Assembly: GCA_039090855.1 (NCBI GenBank)
Contig: CM077012.1
Location: 140,650,541-140,714,540, forward strand
Origin: Macrothele yani
Taxonomy: Eukaryota; Arthropoda; Arachnida; Araneae; Macrothelidae
Length of the DNA stretch: 64,000 nt
Direction of reading: 5' to 3'
Position 1 is the stretch's first letter; the number at the start of each line of letters is the position of its first letter. The notes beneath the pieces are model-generated. The model did no database searches and had not been told where the DNA came from. It saw only the letters and a program-made list of their open reading frames with translations. Shown here one piece after another: positions 31,609 through 42,347 of the stretch. Both the position numbers and the translations under genes were made by a program.

Positions 31609-31667
31609 CATCTCACCAAGCTTTATTCAGTTGTCTGTAGCTTCTGTAATGCCTTAGTTTTCTTTTT

Positions 31668-31785
31668 GGTTGAGGGTTTAACGACCACCGTGAGCAACTT
31701 AATGGGCTATAAGCAGTAGCCAGTTTCTAATTAGGGCCACTGCTTCCAGAGAAGAGACAGACAGACACTTGCCAGCCTACATAAT
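31668..31785 (-). mobile_element. tRNA-derived SINE, head-truncated
   Basis: GAGGGTTTAACGACCACCGT, GGGCTATAAGCAG and GGGCCACTGCTTCCAGAGAA match the SINE's 3' part in minus orientation. The tRNA head is missing or unrecognisable beyond about 31785. Confidence 0.75.
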
Positions 31786-31846
31786 CTACATATCCGATTT
31801 TTCAGATGAACCGATTCCCTATAGTGTACTTGCATTTGGAGCTATA

Positions 31847-32733
31847 CAGGGTGATTGTAAACTCCAACAAAACAAGAGGGGGATAGTACACATCAGGACA
31901 AACAATATCTGCAATGGAACCTAGGGCTGCATTCCACTCCTAGTGCCAGAAAAGAGTAAAGTTACATATCCACGCTGAGCCTTCAACAGTGAAAACAGGG
32001 AGACATACCTAATTTATGAGTTGCACAATTACAATAGCATCAGAGAAAGACTTAAAGGAGCTGCTCAAACTAGCGTCCAAGAGCGTCTTTGGACAGCCCA
32101 CATTGGCGAATGAAGGACTGTTGCACCCTCTCGTAGACTCCCGGTGTGGTGTTGATCTTGTCCGCAGCAACAGCGATTCGCGCGAAGAGATCTTCCAGGG
32201 ACTCCACAGGTGTCTCGTACAAAAAAGTTTTTATGTACCCCCCAGAAGAAGTCCAGTGGATTAAGGTCCGGAAAGCGTGGAGGCCAAGCCACAGGTACAC
32301 GGCGTCCAATCCATCGCCCGGGATATGTCGCATTTAGGAAGTATCGGACCTCGGTGGCAAAGTGTGCTGGGGCCCCATCATGCATAAACCACATGCCCCT
32401 CCGTGTGATGAGAGGAAAACACGGTACGCTGCGCCGATCAGACGTATACGCCAATTCTCATGGGATGTTCGCACGGTAATATCGCTGAACGGGTTTGGCT
32501 CCGTTTTTAAATGTGTGCTCGTTTTTAAATGTGCATAGTCTATGCACGTGTTCAGCGCACCTGATTTGCATCTTGTGCTTCTGGAACTCCGTATGCCTGC
32601 TGCACGTTTTTCGAACGCGCTCTTTTCTGGCACTAGGAGTGGAATGCGGCCATAGATTCTATTACAAATATTGTTCGTCTTGATGTGTACCATCACCCCT
32701 CTTGTTTTGTTAAAGGAATTTACAATCACCCTG
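31847..32733 (-). mobile_element. TA-flanked DNA transposon with about 37-40 bp TIRs, internally deleted
   Basis: Left end CAGGGTGATTGTAAACTCCA and right end read inward CAGGGTGATTGTAAATTCCT, both continuing to ACAAAACAAGAGGGG. TA lies at 31845-31846 and 32734-32735. The minus strand holds the C-terminal part of a transposase: MWFMHDGAPAHFATEVRYFL, RWIGRRVPVAWPPRFPDLNP, DFFWG.(V)H, in two frames (32065-32454). The first catalytic motif and N-terminus are absent or scrambled (32460-32729). In arthropods this transposase type is often annotated with an N-terminal DUF4817 domain; that is from general knowledge. Non-functional. Confidence 0.82.
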
Positions 32734-32735
32734 TA

Positions 32736-33175
32736 TGTGGGCTTTTATTTGGGCAGTTTCAAAATTCTTTTGCGTAAGACTGCTGCAATATGACCCCCGT
32801 TTCCAATGCACTTTCCTAATGCAATATTTTCTCGTTAGATGAAGAATTTCCCCTCAGCGATACAGGTCTCATTGGAAAAGTTCTTTCAACACTGGCAAAC
32901 TACTAAAGAATATTATCCACTTGCCTTCCGATTTTTCTAGGTGCACTACATTCGCACTCTAGTTTGAAATACTACAGTCGTGTGTTTTTAAGGTTCATAT
33001 TTCTCAAATCAAACTTCATTATTTCTATAAAAACAAAAGATGAGCTTGTTACAGCCGAGAATTCTGTGTCTTGTTACAAAAGTAGTGATGGAATCGCCCG
33101 TATTCAGCTTGGAATTGTTGCACTGCACTATTCAGATCAATATTTTTATTCCATCATTCATACAGCGTTCTATGT
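32736..33175. other. No recognised feature
   Basis: AT-rich spacer before a SINE with perfect target duplication. Confidence 0.5.
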
Positions 33176-33186
33176 AAAAGCAGCAC

Positions 33187-33404
33187 GCCGCCCCGGTGGC
33201 GCAGTGGTCTAAGGCGCTGGCCTCTGATCATTCGTCCGTCTGGGGTCCGGGTTCGAATCCTGGTGAGGCATGGGTGTTGTGTTTGTCTTACGGCACTGGC
33301 TCTCTCCCTTCCCTGGAACCAGTGACCCTAAATTAGGGACGGGCGACTGCTTATAGCCCATTGAGTTGCTCACGGTGATCGTTAAACCTCCAAACAAAAA
33401 AAAA
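33187..33404 (+). mobile_element. tRNA-derived SINE, full-length, young-looking
   Basis: Begins GCCGCCCCGGTGGCGCAGTG with a perfect A box (TGGCGCAGTGG), then B box GGTTCGAATCC near 33249. The body contains TTGTCTTACGGCACTGGCTC and CCTAAATTAGGGACGGGCGA and ends GTTAAACCTCCAAAC plus a poly(A) tail. The 11-bp target duplication AAAAGCAGCAC is perfect (33176-33186 and 33405-33415). Moved in trans by a LINE, by analogy to SINEs in general. Confidence 0.93.
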
Positions 33405-33627
33405 AAAAGCAGCACCACGAGTTTAATTGTGTAGACAATAATTTTAAATTTATGAAAACTCACATGCCGTTTGTCATCCTCTGAGAACCTATTTTTATGT
33501 ACAAGGTTGGCTCCAAAAGAAACGGCTGTTTATACTGTTTAATGGATATACAGATCAACGGATCTCTTCACACCCACGTGCAGTCGAATTATCTACTAGT
33601 GTGCAAGCAAATTTCCCAGATTCAATG

Positions 33628-34045
33628 GTAAAGTGGTCAGAAGAGTAGGTTTCTGCCTAGTAGCCCGAATTAGGCTTCAGTTTGAGTTTCGGATGAGGCA
33701 CGAGTGGTGCTTGTGCTACGGAGATTGGATCTCTCCTGCAGCAGTTTTTTTTTTTTTGATTGGAGGTTTAACGACCACCGTGAGCAACTCAATGGGCTAT
33801 AAGCAGTCGCCCGTCCCTAATTTAGGGTAACTGGTTCCAGGGAAGGGAGAGAGCCAGTGCCGTAAGACAAACACAACATCCATGCCTCACCGGGATTCGA
33901 ACCCGGACCCCGTTCGGACGAATGATATGAGGCCATCGCTTAGACCACTGCGCCACCGGGGCGGCCCCTGCAGCAGTTGCCCTACAAGTTAGGGACGGAC
34001 GACTGATTGTAACCAGTCGAGTTGTTCATGTTAAATGTAAAACGT
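33628..34045 (+). mobile_element. Old SINE split by a younger SINE
   Basis: Left part 33628-33744 (AGTGGTCAGAAGAG.., GATGAGGCACGAGTGGTGCT) and right part 33977-34045 (GTTAGGGACGGACGACTG, TTGTAACCAGTCGAGTTG) continue one plus-oriented decayed SINE. The minus-oriented SINE 33745-33966 lies between them. Confidence 0.75.
33745..33966 (-). mobile_element. tRNA-derived SINE, full-length, young-looking
   Basis: Minus-oriented full copy with poly(T) at its low end, intact A and B box complements (CCACTGCGCCACC and GGATTCGAACC), and a perfect 10-bp target duplication CCTGCAGCAG (33735-33744, 33967-33976). Inserted into an older SINE. Confidence 0.93.
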
Positions 34046-35067
34046 TGGGCAAGTTTCGACGTTTGTCCTCAATCCGAAGCGGGAGCAAATACCCGTTTGG
34101 TTTATTTAATCTCTAAGTTGTCCTTAAGATTCTGGCGTAAAGTTAAATGAAAGTGACACAGTGGCGTCAACATGTTGTTTACAGTGATGCAGCGAGCGCG
34201 CATTTTTGTTTTACACAAGCGTTTTCTCAGCAGAAAACAGTCGGTGCCAATCAGAAACGCTTACACACGATTCAGCTGTATCACTATAAGCATCTTGTAG
34301 AACTTCTTTCTTCAGAATCTTATGCAGACCCGCTGTTCCATCTCCGGCTGACAATAGTGACTACGTGGAGCTTCCCCATAGTTGACATTTCAAAACAACT
34401 ATGGTAAACAAGTCAATTGCAGGTATATATAAAAAATCATCCTATATTGAACTAGATATATATTAAGGAATATAGTCTTTTCAGACAAACCTTGTATGTG
34501 AAACAATTGTTTCTCATTCAAATCGTTCTGGAGTTAGAGCAAACTGTATGTAGTCTTGGGTAATCTAAGAAATCTAGAACCACGACACGTTTCGTAACTT
34601 CAAGACTTACTTATATTTAAAATTTTTATTGTAGCACGAAGCACGAAAACTGATTGTAAAAACCGATGCTCAGCTTTATACCTGTGAAACAACGTTTGCA
34701 ACACCGGTATATTTGTTGCAAAACTGATTTATTCACTCTTCTGAATAAGACACAGGGTCCACGGCATGCGATCTCAGAACCTATTATGTGAGCTTATCTA
34801 TGTACAAAAAAGAAAAATGCGAGTGTTTCCGTACACAAATTGCTCAACCACTTCTAAATGACCTAGAGATCTCAAAATTGGTATGCTGATAGGTTTTAAA
34901 AACTGCATACTTAGAAAAGTCCGACAAAAGAAAATCAAAAGGGCGGCTTTGGAATATTGTCTGCTTGAATTTTTTTATCACTTCTACACCTAGAAAAGTC
35001 CGAAAACCAAAAGATTCAAGAGCGTGGCTTAACTTTACTGTTCAAAATGCTGATAGGTTTAAAGATA
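34046..35067. other. No recognised feature
   Basis: AT-rich; the 86-codon frame at 34147-34407 shows no family motif. Confidence 0.5.
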
Positions 35068-36476
35068 CACTGCTGGCCACCCAAAATGCAACACCAAGAA
35101 GGACACGAGATAGCAAAGCCAGATTTACTAAACACATAACAACAGATACAAAGATGAAACGATTGAGCTTACAGGCCCGTGCGACTTGCAGAACACGCAG
35201 ACATCAATAGTTCGTGTGGCCACCATGGCTGGCAATAACGGCCGCTACACGCCACGGCATCGAACGAAAGAGGCTTTGGATGAGGGCTTGTCGTATGTCG
35301 GTCCAGACTGCTTCTACACGTTGCCACAGTTCATCAGGCGTAGCCGTGGGTGGTGCTTGCCGGGCCACTCGGTTGCCGATCAGTGACCAGACGTGTTCGA
35401 TGGGCGACATATCGGGAGAACAGGCGGGCCACGGCAGCAGTGACACCTGGTGGGCCGTGAAGAATTGTTGCACGATGCGTGCCACGTGCGGGCGCGCATT
35501 GTCCTGTTGAAACGTGGCCGTTGGCAGGTCCTGCAGGTTAGGGAGGACTACAGGCTCCAAAAGGTCGGAGATGTATCGGTGGCTGTTGAGTGTACCGGCG
35601 ATGCGTACCAGAGGGGTGCGGGTGTCATATACAATTGCGCCCCAAACAATAACACCAGGTGACGAACCGGTATGGCGACGCATAATTCAGGCGTCATACA
35701 GTCTCTCGCCGCGGTGCCGCGACACGCGGATTCTACCATTGTGGTGTTGCAGGCAGAAGCGGGATTCGTCGAAGAAGACAATGTCATGCCATTCCGTTGT
35801 CCAGGTGCGGCGTTCAACGGCCCACTGCCAACTCACTCACCGGTGGTGTAACGTCAATGGTAATCGAAGCAATGGGCGCCGTGCGACAAGTCCCCGCTCC
35901 TGCAGACGACGTCGAATGGTACGTGCTGACACAGGTTGTTGCGCAACACACCCTAATTCCTGCGCTAACATTCGTGTTGTGACGGTGCGAGCCGTCAATG
36001 CCCACCGCACAACATGCCGGTCCCCTCGTTCGGTGGTGTGCCGCGGCTGCGGTAATCGCTCACATCGGTCCATCCGTCCCTCCTGCACTCACCGAATCCA
36101 TACTCGCCTCACTGTGGCTGGTTGTCGTCCCACACGGGCGCCGATGTCTCGGTACGATAAACCGCTGTCGCGATAAGCCACTATTCGTCCTCTGTCGAAC
36201 TCCTAAACATGCTGGAATGACTGCCGTATTCTGCGACGAGGCATCAGGAAGCTTCCCACGCACAGGTCCGGCAGCACAACACACTTCGACTACTTACACC
36301 CCGCCTTCTGTGCACCCTTCTTATAGTGCTTCTCGGTGGCGTGCCGGGCGCACATTATTTGCATATGCCCTGCAATGCTAATCGTTTGCATGTCCTCTCA
36401 CGGGCGACGCATGCTGCAAATTTCAGGCCAATCGGATGCTTCCTTCTTGGTGTTGCATTTTGGGTGGCCAGCAGTG
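35068..36476 (-). mobile_element. Tc1-like element, copy 2
   Basis: The 1409-bp element is flanked by TA on both sides (35066-35067, 36477-36478), with TIRs CACTGCTGGCCACCCAAAAT at each end. Same family as 19657-21055, with scattered substitutions. Confidence 0.93.
35204..36284 (-). pseudogene. Tc1 transposase, copy 2, frameshifted
   Basis: Frames 36060-36284, 35837-36088 and 35204-35683 together cover the same protein as copy 1. There is a one-base frameshift near 36090, where copy 1 reads RRVWIRWVQKGRTERHERLS. There is a stop after LTLHHR near 35837, and a TGA about 35685-35690 at the same site as in copy 1. The catalytic region is otherwise good: FFDESRFCLQHH, FQQDNARPHVAR, SPDMSPIEHVWSLI with normal DD34E spacing, and tail SMPWRVAAVIASH. 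Non-functional as it stands. Confidence 0.88.
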
Positions 36477-36478
36477 TA

Positions 36479-38271
36479 ATTATGCCAGAAACGTTGAAAT
36501 GCTGTAAAATTCCGTGAAATTTTGATTTAAATTAAGGGGCGCCAAAGCCTGCTACCGTTTAACGTCAAACCGTATGCACTGAGGTCACGACCCGGTTCTA
36601 AATCTTAACACAGTAAAGGATATTAAATTACTTTTCTTTCCCTTGATCAGTTTTCCCTTCAATTCTATGTTCAAAAAATGATTTATTAAATTCACCGTTC
36701 GGAGAACGGGCATGACTGCTAGTCTCCTATAAACTAAAAATCTTTTTTGCAACACTTTATAGGCATTTGGAAATTTCATCTGTAGCAAATATTTATAGAA
36801 AAGTATCAGCTTGATTTATGCGTGTATTACAGTCACAACATTGTTGCGCATCATGGGCGAAATTTGTTTAAAAATGCTAAAAAGAAGTTCAGGACGAGAC
36901 CAAAGTAACACAAGGCACAATTAAAAGCACACAGCATGCAAACTATATTTTTGATAAAAACTGAATCGACTTAATATTTTTGAGATCAGCACTTGACACT
37001 TTTCTATAAATATTTGCTTAATGAATACTTAAAAACTGATGAGGTATCAATGTCAGTATACTGTGCAATACAGGAGTTCCTTAGTGGCAGCAGATTGCGT
37101 CAATCGTAAAACGAAGGATTACACAGCTGTTTTAAATGAGTTTAAGTTTCAATGTCTGTTCAGGGATACTGGAAACTAATTTAAATTTAAGTAGTTCTGT
37201 AATCAGAAATTAAACTTACTCTTCATGCGCACGATTAAATCTATGCACATGTGTGTAGAAAAGGAGAACCGAACCGCTCTATCTTTAAACAAAAAGATAT
37301 TAAATGCACAGAATTTTACTTTAAAACTTGATACCTGTATAATTAAAATTGAATGCTCAAAGAATCGCAGACGGTTGCACATTGCTTGAAAAAATCCTTT
37401 TACACCTATTTCAAAAATACATTGCCAGGTAAAAAAGTGCCTTTAAGAAAAGTCAGCTGATTGAGAAGCGGCAAGCAAGAACCAGAATATTTATTATCGA
37501 TTAATGCTCCCTTGAGCGATCAGCTTATATACGGCTGCTGTATGTCGCGATCTTGCTCTTCAGTAATGATGAAATGTGTGACTTCTGGCGCACTTCCTTG
37601 CCTTCTGATTTACCAAAATCAAAGCCTGTATTTTCAGTCTTCCTAGACATTCTAAATTCGCGTTGATGCATTAAGAAGATTAAACATTCCGTGCTCATCG
37701 ATTGTAACGCAGTCCCCGGTAATCGTTTCTTCAAAAGCGTATATTTATTGCGATGTGGATTAATCGAGTAATACTAGGATGGACAGAGAAATCACGTACC
37801 GCATGTAAAATACATAGGGCACATGCCCTGTCATTACTCTTATATTGAAAGCAATGTGCGTGACTTCCTGCCTTGTTACTTCTAAGGGACGACTTTCATC
37901 ACAGCTATGCACCTCGCCTTCCATTTGCAGTACATGTAAAAGAAATATTTCGTCTGAAATGTACACGTACGATCAATTTCTAGATTTTCATGGAAACAGT
38001 TACTTTTAGACACACTTACCGAGAAATGTTGCTATCGTCAGAATGCTCAATGGAAACTAATACGAGCAGCAATTCGTATGCAACGTATTTAGAAAACAAA
38101 TAATTCCTGTTACCTTAAATAAAATTGTGTTTCACGGCTTCAGTATTTATGCTTCACCCCCACAACAGAGAAAATCTCCAAAAATTTTAGCTAGTGTTTA
38201 GGTACAATTTTTCTACTGCAAGTAATTTTATGTTGGATATTGCTTTCAGTGTTGTGAGGAAGTTCTGGGTT
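36479..38271. other. No recognised feature
   Basis: AT-rich, only short random frames; no TIR, LTR or SINE seen. Confidence 0.5.
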
Positions 38272-38287
38272 CGTATTGTATGTTGCT

Positions 38288-38507
38288 GTTTTTTCTTTTG
38301 ATTGGAGGTTTAACGACCACCGTGAGCAACTCAGTTGGCTATAAGCAGACGCCCGTCCCTAATTTAGGGTCACTGGCTCCAGAGAAGGGAAAGAGCCAGG
38401 CTCCGTAAGACATACACAACATCCATGCCTTTCCGGGATTCGAACCCGGACCCATCTCGGACGAATGATCAGAAGCCATCGCTTAGACCACTGCGCCACC
38501 GGGGCGG
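38288..38507 (-). mobile_element. tRNA-derived SINE with 16-bp target duplication
   Basis: Full minus copy with intact B-box complement GGATTCGAACCCGG and A-box complement CCACTGCGCCACC. The flanking repeat CGTATTGTATGTTGCT (38272-38287) matches CGTATTGTATGTGGCT (38508-38523) in 15 of 16. Confidence 0.92.
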
Positions 38508-38523
38508 CGTATTGTATGTGGCT

Positions 38524-39168
38524 TTATTTAATCTGTTTTCTTGCAGTTGTAACCTAAAGGAGTAAAAAAAAACAAAACAGGCTAGGTTAATATACTTTAA
38601 TTCCAGAAAAACAAATGCTTAAAATCTACTGCTAGTGTTTCTCCACAAAAACTAGTGTCATTTATCACGCAACTATCGTACCTTTAAAGATTCCGCATTC
38701 TTGTAACTTTATGCATTCCTGGTCATAAATCAGAGTACTTCAGATATGTTTTCAATTTGCAATTTTTACATTTTTCACAGAAATATGAATTCTTTTTATT
38801 TGACAACCTCCTTAGAGATGAGTCACCCCATAAAAATTGGTGTTATCGAAACGAAAATCACATTTGACAAAGAAAAAGCACAAATTATATTCAACAGACG
38901 CATCGTGGGTATAAAATATTTTGCAATCTCACTAACAAATTTTCAGTTATCATTCGATGAGAGCTTCGAAGATTTTGAGGGGAAAAACTAAAGGATACCT
39001 TCCCTTTAACGCTGAATTCACTAGCTCACTAATTCCCCTCTGCGAAATCAAATGGGGATCGCCAAATTTTTTCTACGAAACATGCTTCTAAATACATATT
39101 CATTTCACACGGTACAACTGTACCATTTAGACTGATATTTAATCCAGTACTGGCAGTTCCTTCCTCAA
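38524..39168. other. No recognised feature
   Basis: AT-rich; the 81-codon frame at 38746-38991 has no recognisable motif. Confidence 0.5.
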
Positions 39169-39390
39169 TTTTTTTTTTTTTCATTGAAGGTTTAATGACC
39201 CCCGTGAGCAACTCAATGGGCTATAGGCAGTTGCCCGTCCCTAACGTAGTGTCACTAGTTTCAGGGAAGGGAGAGAACCAGTGCCATAAGACAAACGCAA
39301 CATCAATGCCTTTCCGGGATTCGAACCCGGACCCATCTCGGACGAATGATCAGAAGCCATCGCTCAGACCATTACGCCACCCGGGGCGGC
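39169..39390 (-). mobile_element. tRNA-derived SINE
   Basis: Minus copy with long poly(T), GAAGGTTTAATGACCCCCGT and intact B-box complement; the A box is slightly changed (CCATTACGCCACC). A clear target duplication is not visible (only CTCAA). Confidence 0.88.
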
Positions 39391-39703
39391 TCTCAAAAAC
39401 TTAGGTTATTCCACTACACTCAGTTTGAATTTCATACATACTTCATCCTGAAGAACATACTCAGCAACTAGTTTCTTTCCTCTAACAATAGGGCTGTCTT
39501 TTAGTATCTGGATTCTTGAAAAATCATGGAAATACAGCAGTGTGTCGTACCATCCCACAACAGACTGTTTCAGTTTGTTGTTCTGCCTTAGAATTGTGAA
39601 ACAAAACCAAATGAGTTGGAATATTTTGACCAATGTCACGTAGCCTGTAGCTAAATTTTCGTATTGAAGCTTAATGTTATATTTATATAAGCTTTTCAGA
39701 TTA

Positions 39704-39918
39704 TTATTTTTTTTGTTAGTTTAACGACCACCGTGAGTAACTCAGTGGGCTATAAGCAGTCGCCCATCCCTAATTTAGGGCCACGGGTTCCAAGGAAGGG
39801 AGAGAGCCAGTGCCGTTAGACAAACATAACATCCATGCCTCACCGGGATACGAACCTGGACCCTTCACGGACGAATGGTCATAAGCTAGCGCTTAGGCCA
39901 CTGCGCCACCGGGGGGCA
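39704..39918 (-). mobile_element. tRNA-derived SINE with 12-bp target duplication
   Basis: Minus copy with poly(T) and intact body. Perfect duplication CTTTTCAGATTA at 39692-39703 and 39919-39930. The B-box complement has one change (GGATACGAACC). Confidence 0.9.
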
Positions 39919-39983
39919 CTTTTCAGATTAATAGAGGCCCCTGTTATCATACCCGGCATTGTTTTCCCCAGAAGAACGGCTAA

Positions 39984-40182
39984 TTTTTTTTATCGAGGTT
40001 TGACGAGCATGAGAAACTCCTAAGGCTATATAGATGTATAAGCGGTCGCCCACTCCTAATTTAAGACAACTGGTTCCAGGAAAGGCAGAAAGCCAGCGCA
40101 GTGATACAAGCACACTAGTCTTATCTGGACTAATCTGAGCCCAACTCGGACGAGTGATCCCAAGCCAACACTAAGTGCAGAT
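39984..40182 (-). mobile_element. tRNA-derived SINE, old
   Basis: GAGGTTTGACGAGCATGAG, ATAAGCGGTCGCCCACTCCT, AACTGGTTCCAGGAAAGG and CAACTCGGACGAGTGATC in order; the tRNA head is poor. Confidence 0.7.
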
Positions 40183-40817
40183 GAAAGACGCTTGGAATTC
40201 TGTTATGATCATGCAGAAATCCGCGTTCTTTCTAGTAGGAGAGGTCCCAATGTTTCAGCAAGAAAAGTGAAATATATTATCACTTTGTCCATTCTTCTGT
40301 AGACACGATCTCTCTGCATGTGTACGCCAGATTTAAAAAAGTCTCTTGCGTTGGATAATGATAATCAGACTGATTCTTGCGCTTTATATGCAGTTTTCTT
40401 GCTAGGCAGTGTAAAATTACTTTTAAGAGTTGGCATTTTTCCTTGTTCGATTAGAAAAATTCTCTTAACACCAGTTACCTTTTTTCATGATCAATATTTC
40501 ACATTAAATTCAATAGTAATGGCTATATCCATCGTGTTACATTTAAGTCAGGGCTGGCTGGTAATTTAAAAAATAATCATTTAACACTTGATGAGACGCA
40601 GAGCTGTGAGGCTGTACAACATTCGATTGCCTGCTGGAAGAAGACATATCTAAACACATGAAAACTCCCAGGTGACACCGATATAGAAGAATGGGGGTGA
40701 CCAAGTGGAGAGAATGGATGGAAGAAGTCTGCCCAAGACTGCTTATAAATACAACCCAAAGACAAGAACCACAGGAAGCTTGGGCTTACTTCTTGAAGGC
40801 AGACAGAGCGGATGGTC
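40183..40817. other. No recognised feature
   Basis: No supported match. The plus strand near 40690-40800 reads as a short open frame (TKWREWMEEVCPRLLINTTQ) of unknown origin. Confidence 0.45.
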
Positions 40818-41025
40818 AGCCGCCCAGTGGTTGAGTGTTCAGAGGCGCAAGCCACTGGCTAGTCCTCCGAGCTGGGCTCGGGTTAGTCCCGGAGAAGTCA
40901 TGGGTAGTGGTTCTCATACGGCGCATTGGCTCACTACCTTCCCGGAATAAGTATCCCTAAATTAGGACAGACGACAGCTCATAACACTTTAGAGCTACTC
41001 AGTGGTTTTTAAACCCTGGAATACA
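40818..41025 (+). mobile_element. tRNA-derived SINE, old, plus orientation
   Basis: CAGCCGCCCAGTGGTTGAGT, CTCGGGTTAGTCCCGG, TACGGCGCATTGGCTCACTA and CCCTAAATTAGGACAGACGA follow SINE order. Confidence 0.72.
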
Positions 41026-41324
41026 AAATTATTGTCGGAGTACAGGGAGTAATGTTTATGCTAACTGGATTTCCGAATATTCCCTTGAGGGCATGACGTG
41101 ATATATTTATATTTGGCATAAAAACCGTGCCTCCAGAAATCTTATTTGAAATTTTTTTTACATCAGATTTCTCTGACCACGAAGATTTCCCATGTGCTTT
41201 TCTAATGAAACAGGTGTATTAAAATACTTTCGTGGAAAACTGACTACCCACTCATAAAGAGAACTCCACTGAGATGCCTTTTAGCGTGCTAAGTTTACGA
41301 CTATCCAAAAACATGCTCTATATT

Positions 41325-41502
41325 TTTTCGGATTTAACGACTCAATGAGCATCTGAGGTATCAAGAGTAGTTCACTCCTAATTTAGAATTTTTCGTTTTC
41401 AAGGAAAGGGGAGAACCAGCTACGGAAAGACAAACTGAACATTAACCGTCGTTCGAGCAGTCAAAAGCCCCCGGCTTTGGATGCGTACACTGCGCCCTAG
41501 AA
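41325..41502 (-). mobile_element. tRNA-derived SINE, old
   Basis: GGATTTAACGACTCAATGAG, CTCCTAATTTAGAATTT and GGAAAGACAAACTGAACATT in order, with the head ending CACTGCGCCC. Confidence 0.65.
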
Positions 41503-42037
41503 TTTAGTGGAATACTTCCCGTCATTTAATGAGGTAGGTTTCGACTGGGAAATTACACCAAATGTAAGACACGTTCTCTGTTGCTAGTGAGACAGTAGAT
41601 GATGAATTTGGCTGAAAAGGAAAACTAAACTGAATTTAAAACTACGACCTTAAATCAAAACTAGAGAAATGCAGTGCTCTACAGTTTTAAATTGACACTG
41701 AAAATGTTCAGTGATTTATAGAAACACTGGGCTAATTCCTGTTTTCATCACCCAGGAAAAAGATTCTTGAACTTATGTGATTAGTATTGCATAGTGTGAA
41801 CAAACACTCATGAAACTAAAAATCACTAGATTTCAGTAATGCCATCAGAAAGGCAGCTGTCAGCATCGCGCTGGTTATACGCGGAGTGGAGAGAGAAGCG
41901 GCACCCTCTCCAATTGAGCAAGTAAATATTTTTTCGCTTCTCATAACACGGCAAATAAAGAAATAAATCTGGCTTTATTCCGTTATTTTAAATCTTTCTA
42001 TAATAAAGGTTTTATAGTTTAGCCAAGCATCGAGATT
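41503..42037. other. No recognised feature
   Basis: AT-rich, nothing supported. Confidence 0.5.
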
Positions 42038-42228
42038 GCTGTCCGGGTGGCAGTGTAGTCTAAGAGTTGGCTTCTGACCATTCGTCCGAGATGGGTCCTG
42101 GTCCGAATCCCGGTGAGACATGGAAGTGTTTGTCTTACGGTACTGGCTCTCTCGCCCTTGGAACTAGTCGCTCCAAATTAGGGACATGAGACAGCTTATA
42201 GCCCATTGAGTATCTTACGTTGATTATG
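42038..42228 (+). mobile_element. tRNA-derived SINE, plus orientation
   Basis: TCCGGGTGGCAGTGTAGTCT (altered A box), CCATTCGTCCGAGATGGGTC, GTCCGAATCCCGGTGAGACA (B box) and CAAATTAGGGACATGAGACA; no poly(A) remains. Confidence 0.82.
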
Positions 42229-42347
42229 TACTACTCTTCCTTCGTCACATAAATGCTCACTCTCACACGTAAGGCAGAATCGCGATCTAAATCAATTAAA
42301 CCACCTCGTCGAACAGCAAATAGGGTTCGTTTGAGGATAGGAATGGG

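Larger units (their letters stand above)
30869..31667 (-). pseudogene. LINE 3' end, interrupted by the LTR miniature element
   Basis: The minus strand near 30870-30920 encodes DTFIQQWIE-like sequence, the end of a LINE reverse transcriptase. About 30950-31107 and 31613-31667 align with 46000-46170, including CCTGGTAACATCAAACGTGC versus CTTGGTTACATCAAGCTGGC, and with 7240-7290. The homologues continue without a break where this copy holds the 501-bp insertion at 31108-31608. A SINE abuts at 31668. Confidence 0.65.

Noticed and set aside
33187..33270. tRNA gene from the perfect A and B boxes
   Set aside because: The same sequence recurs in many copies with a shared non-tRNA body, poly(A) and target duplications; it is a SINE head.
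40577..40855. 92-codon minus-strand ORF
   Set aside because: Overlaps an old SINE at one end and has no motif.
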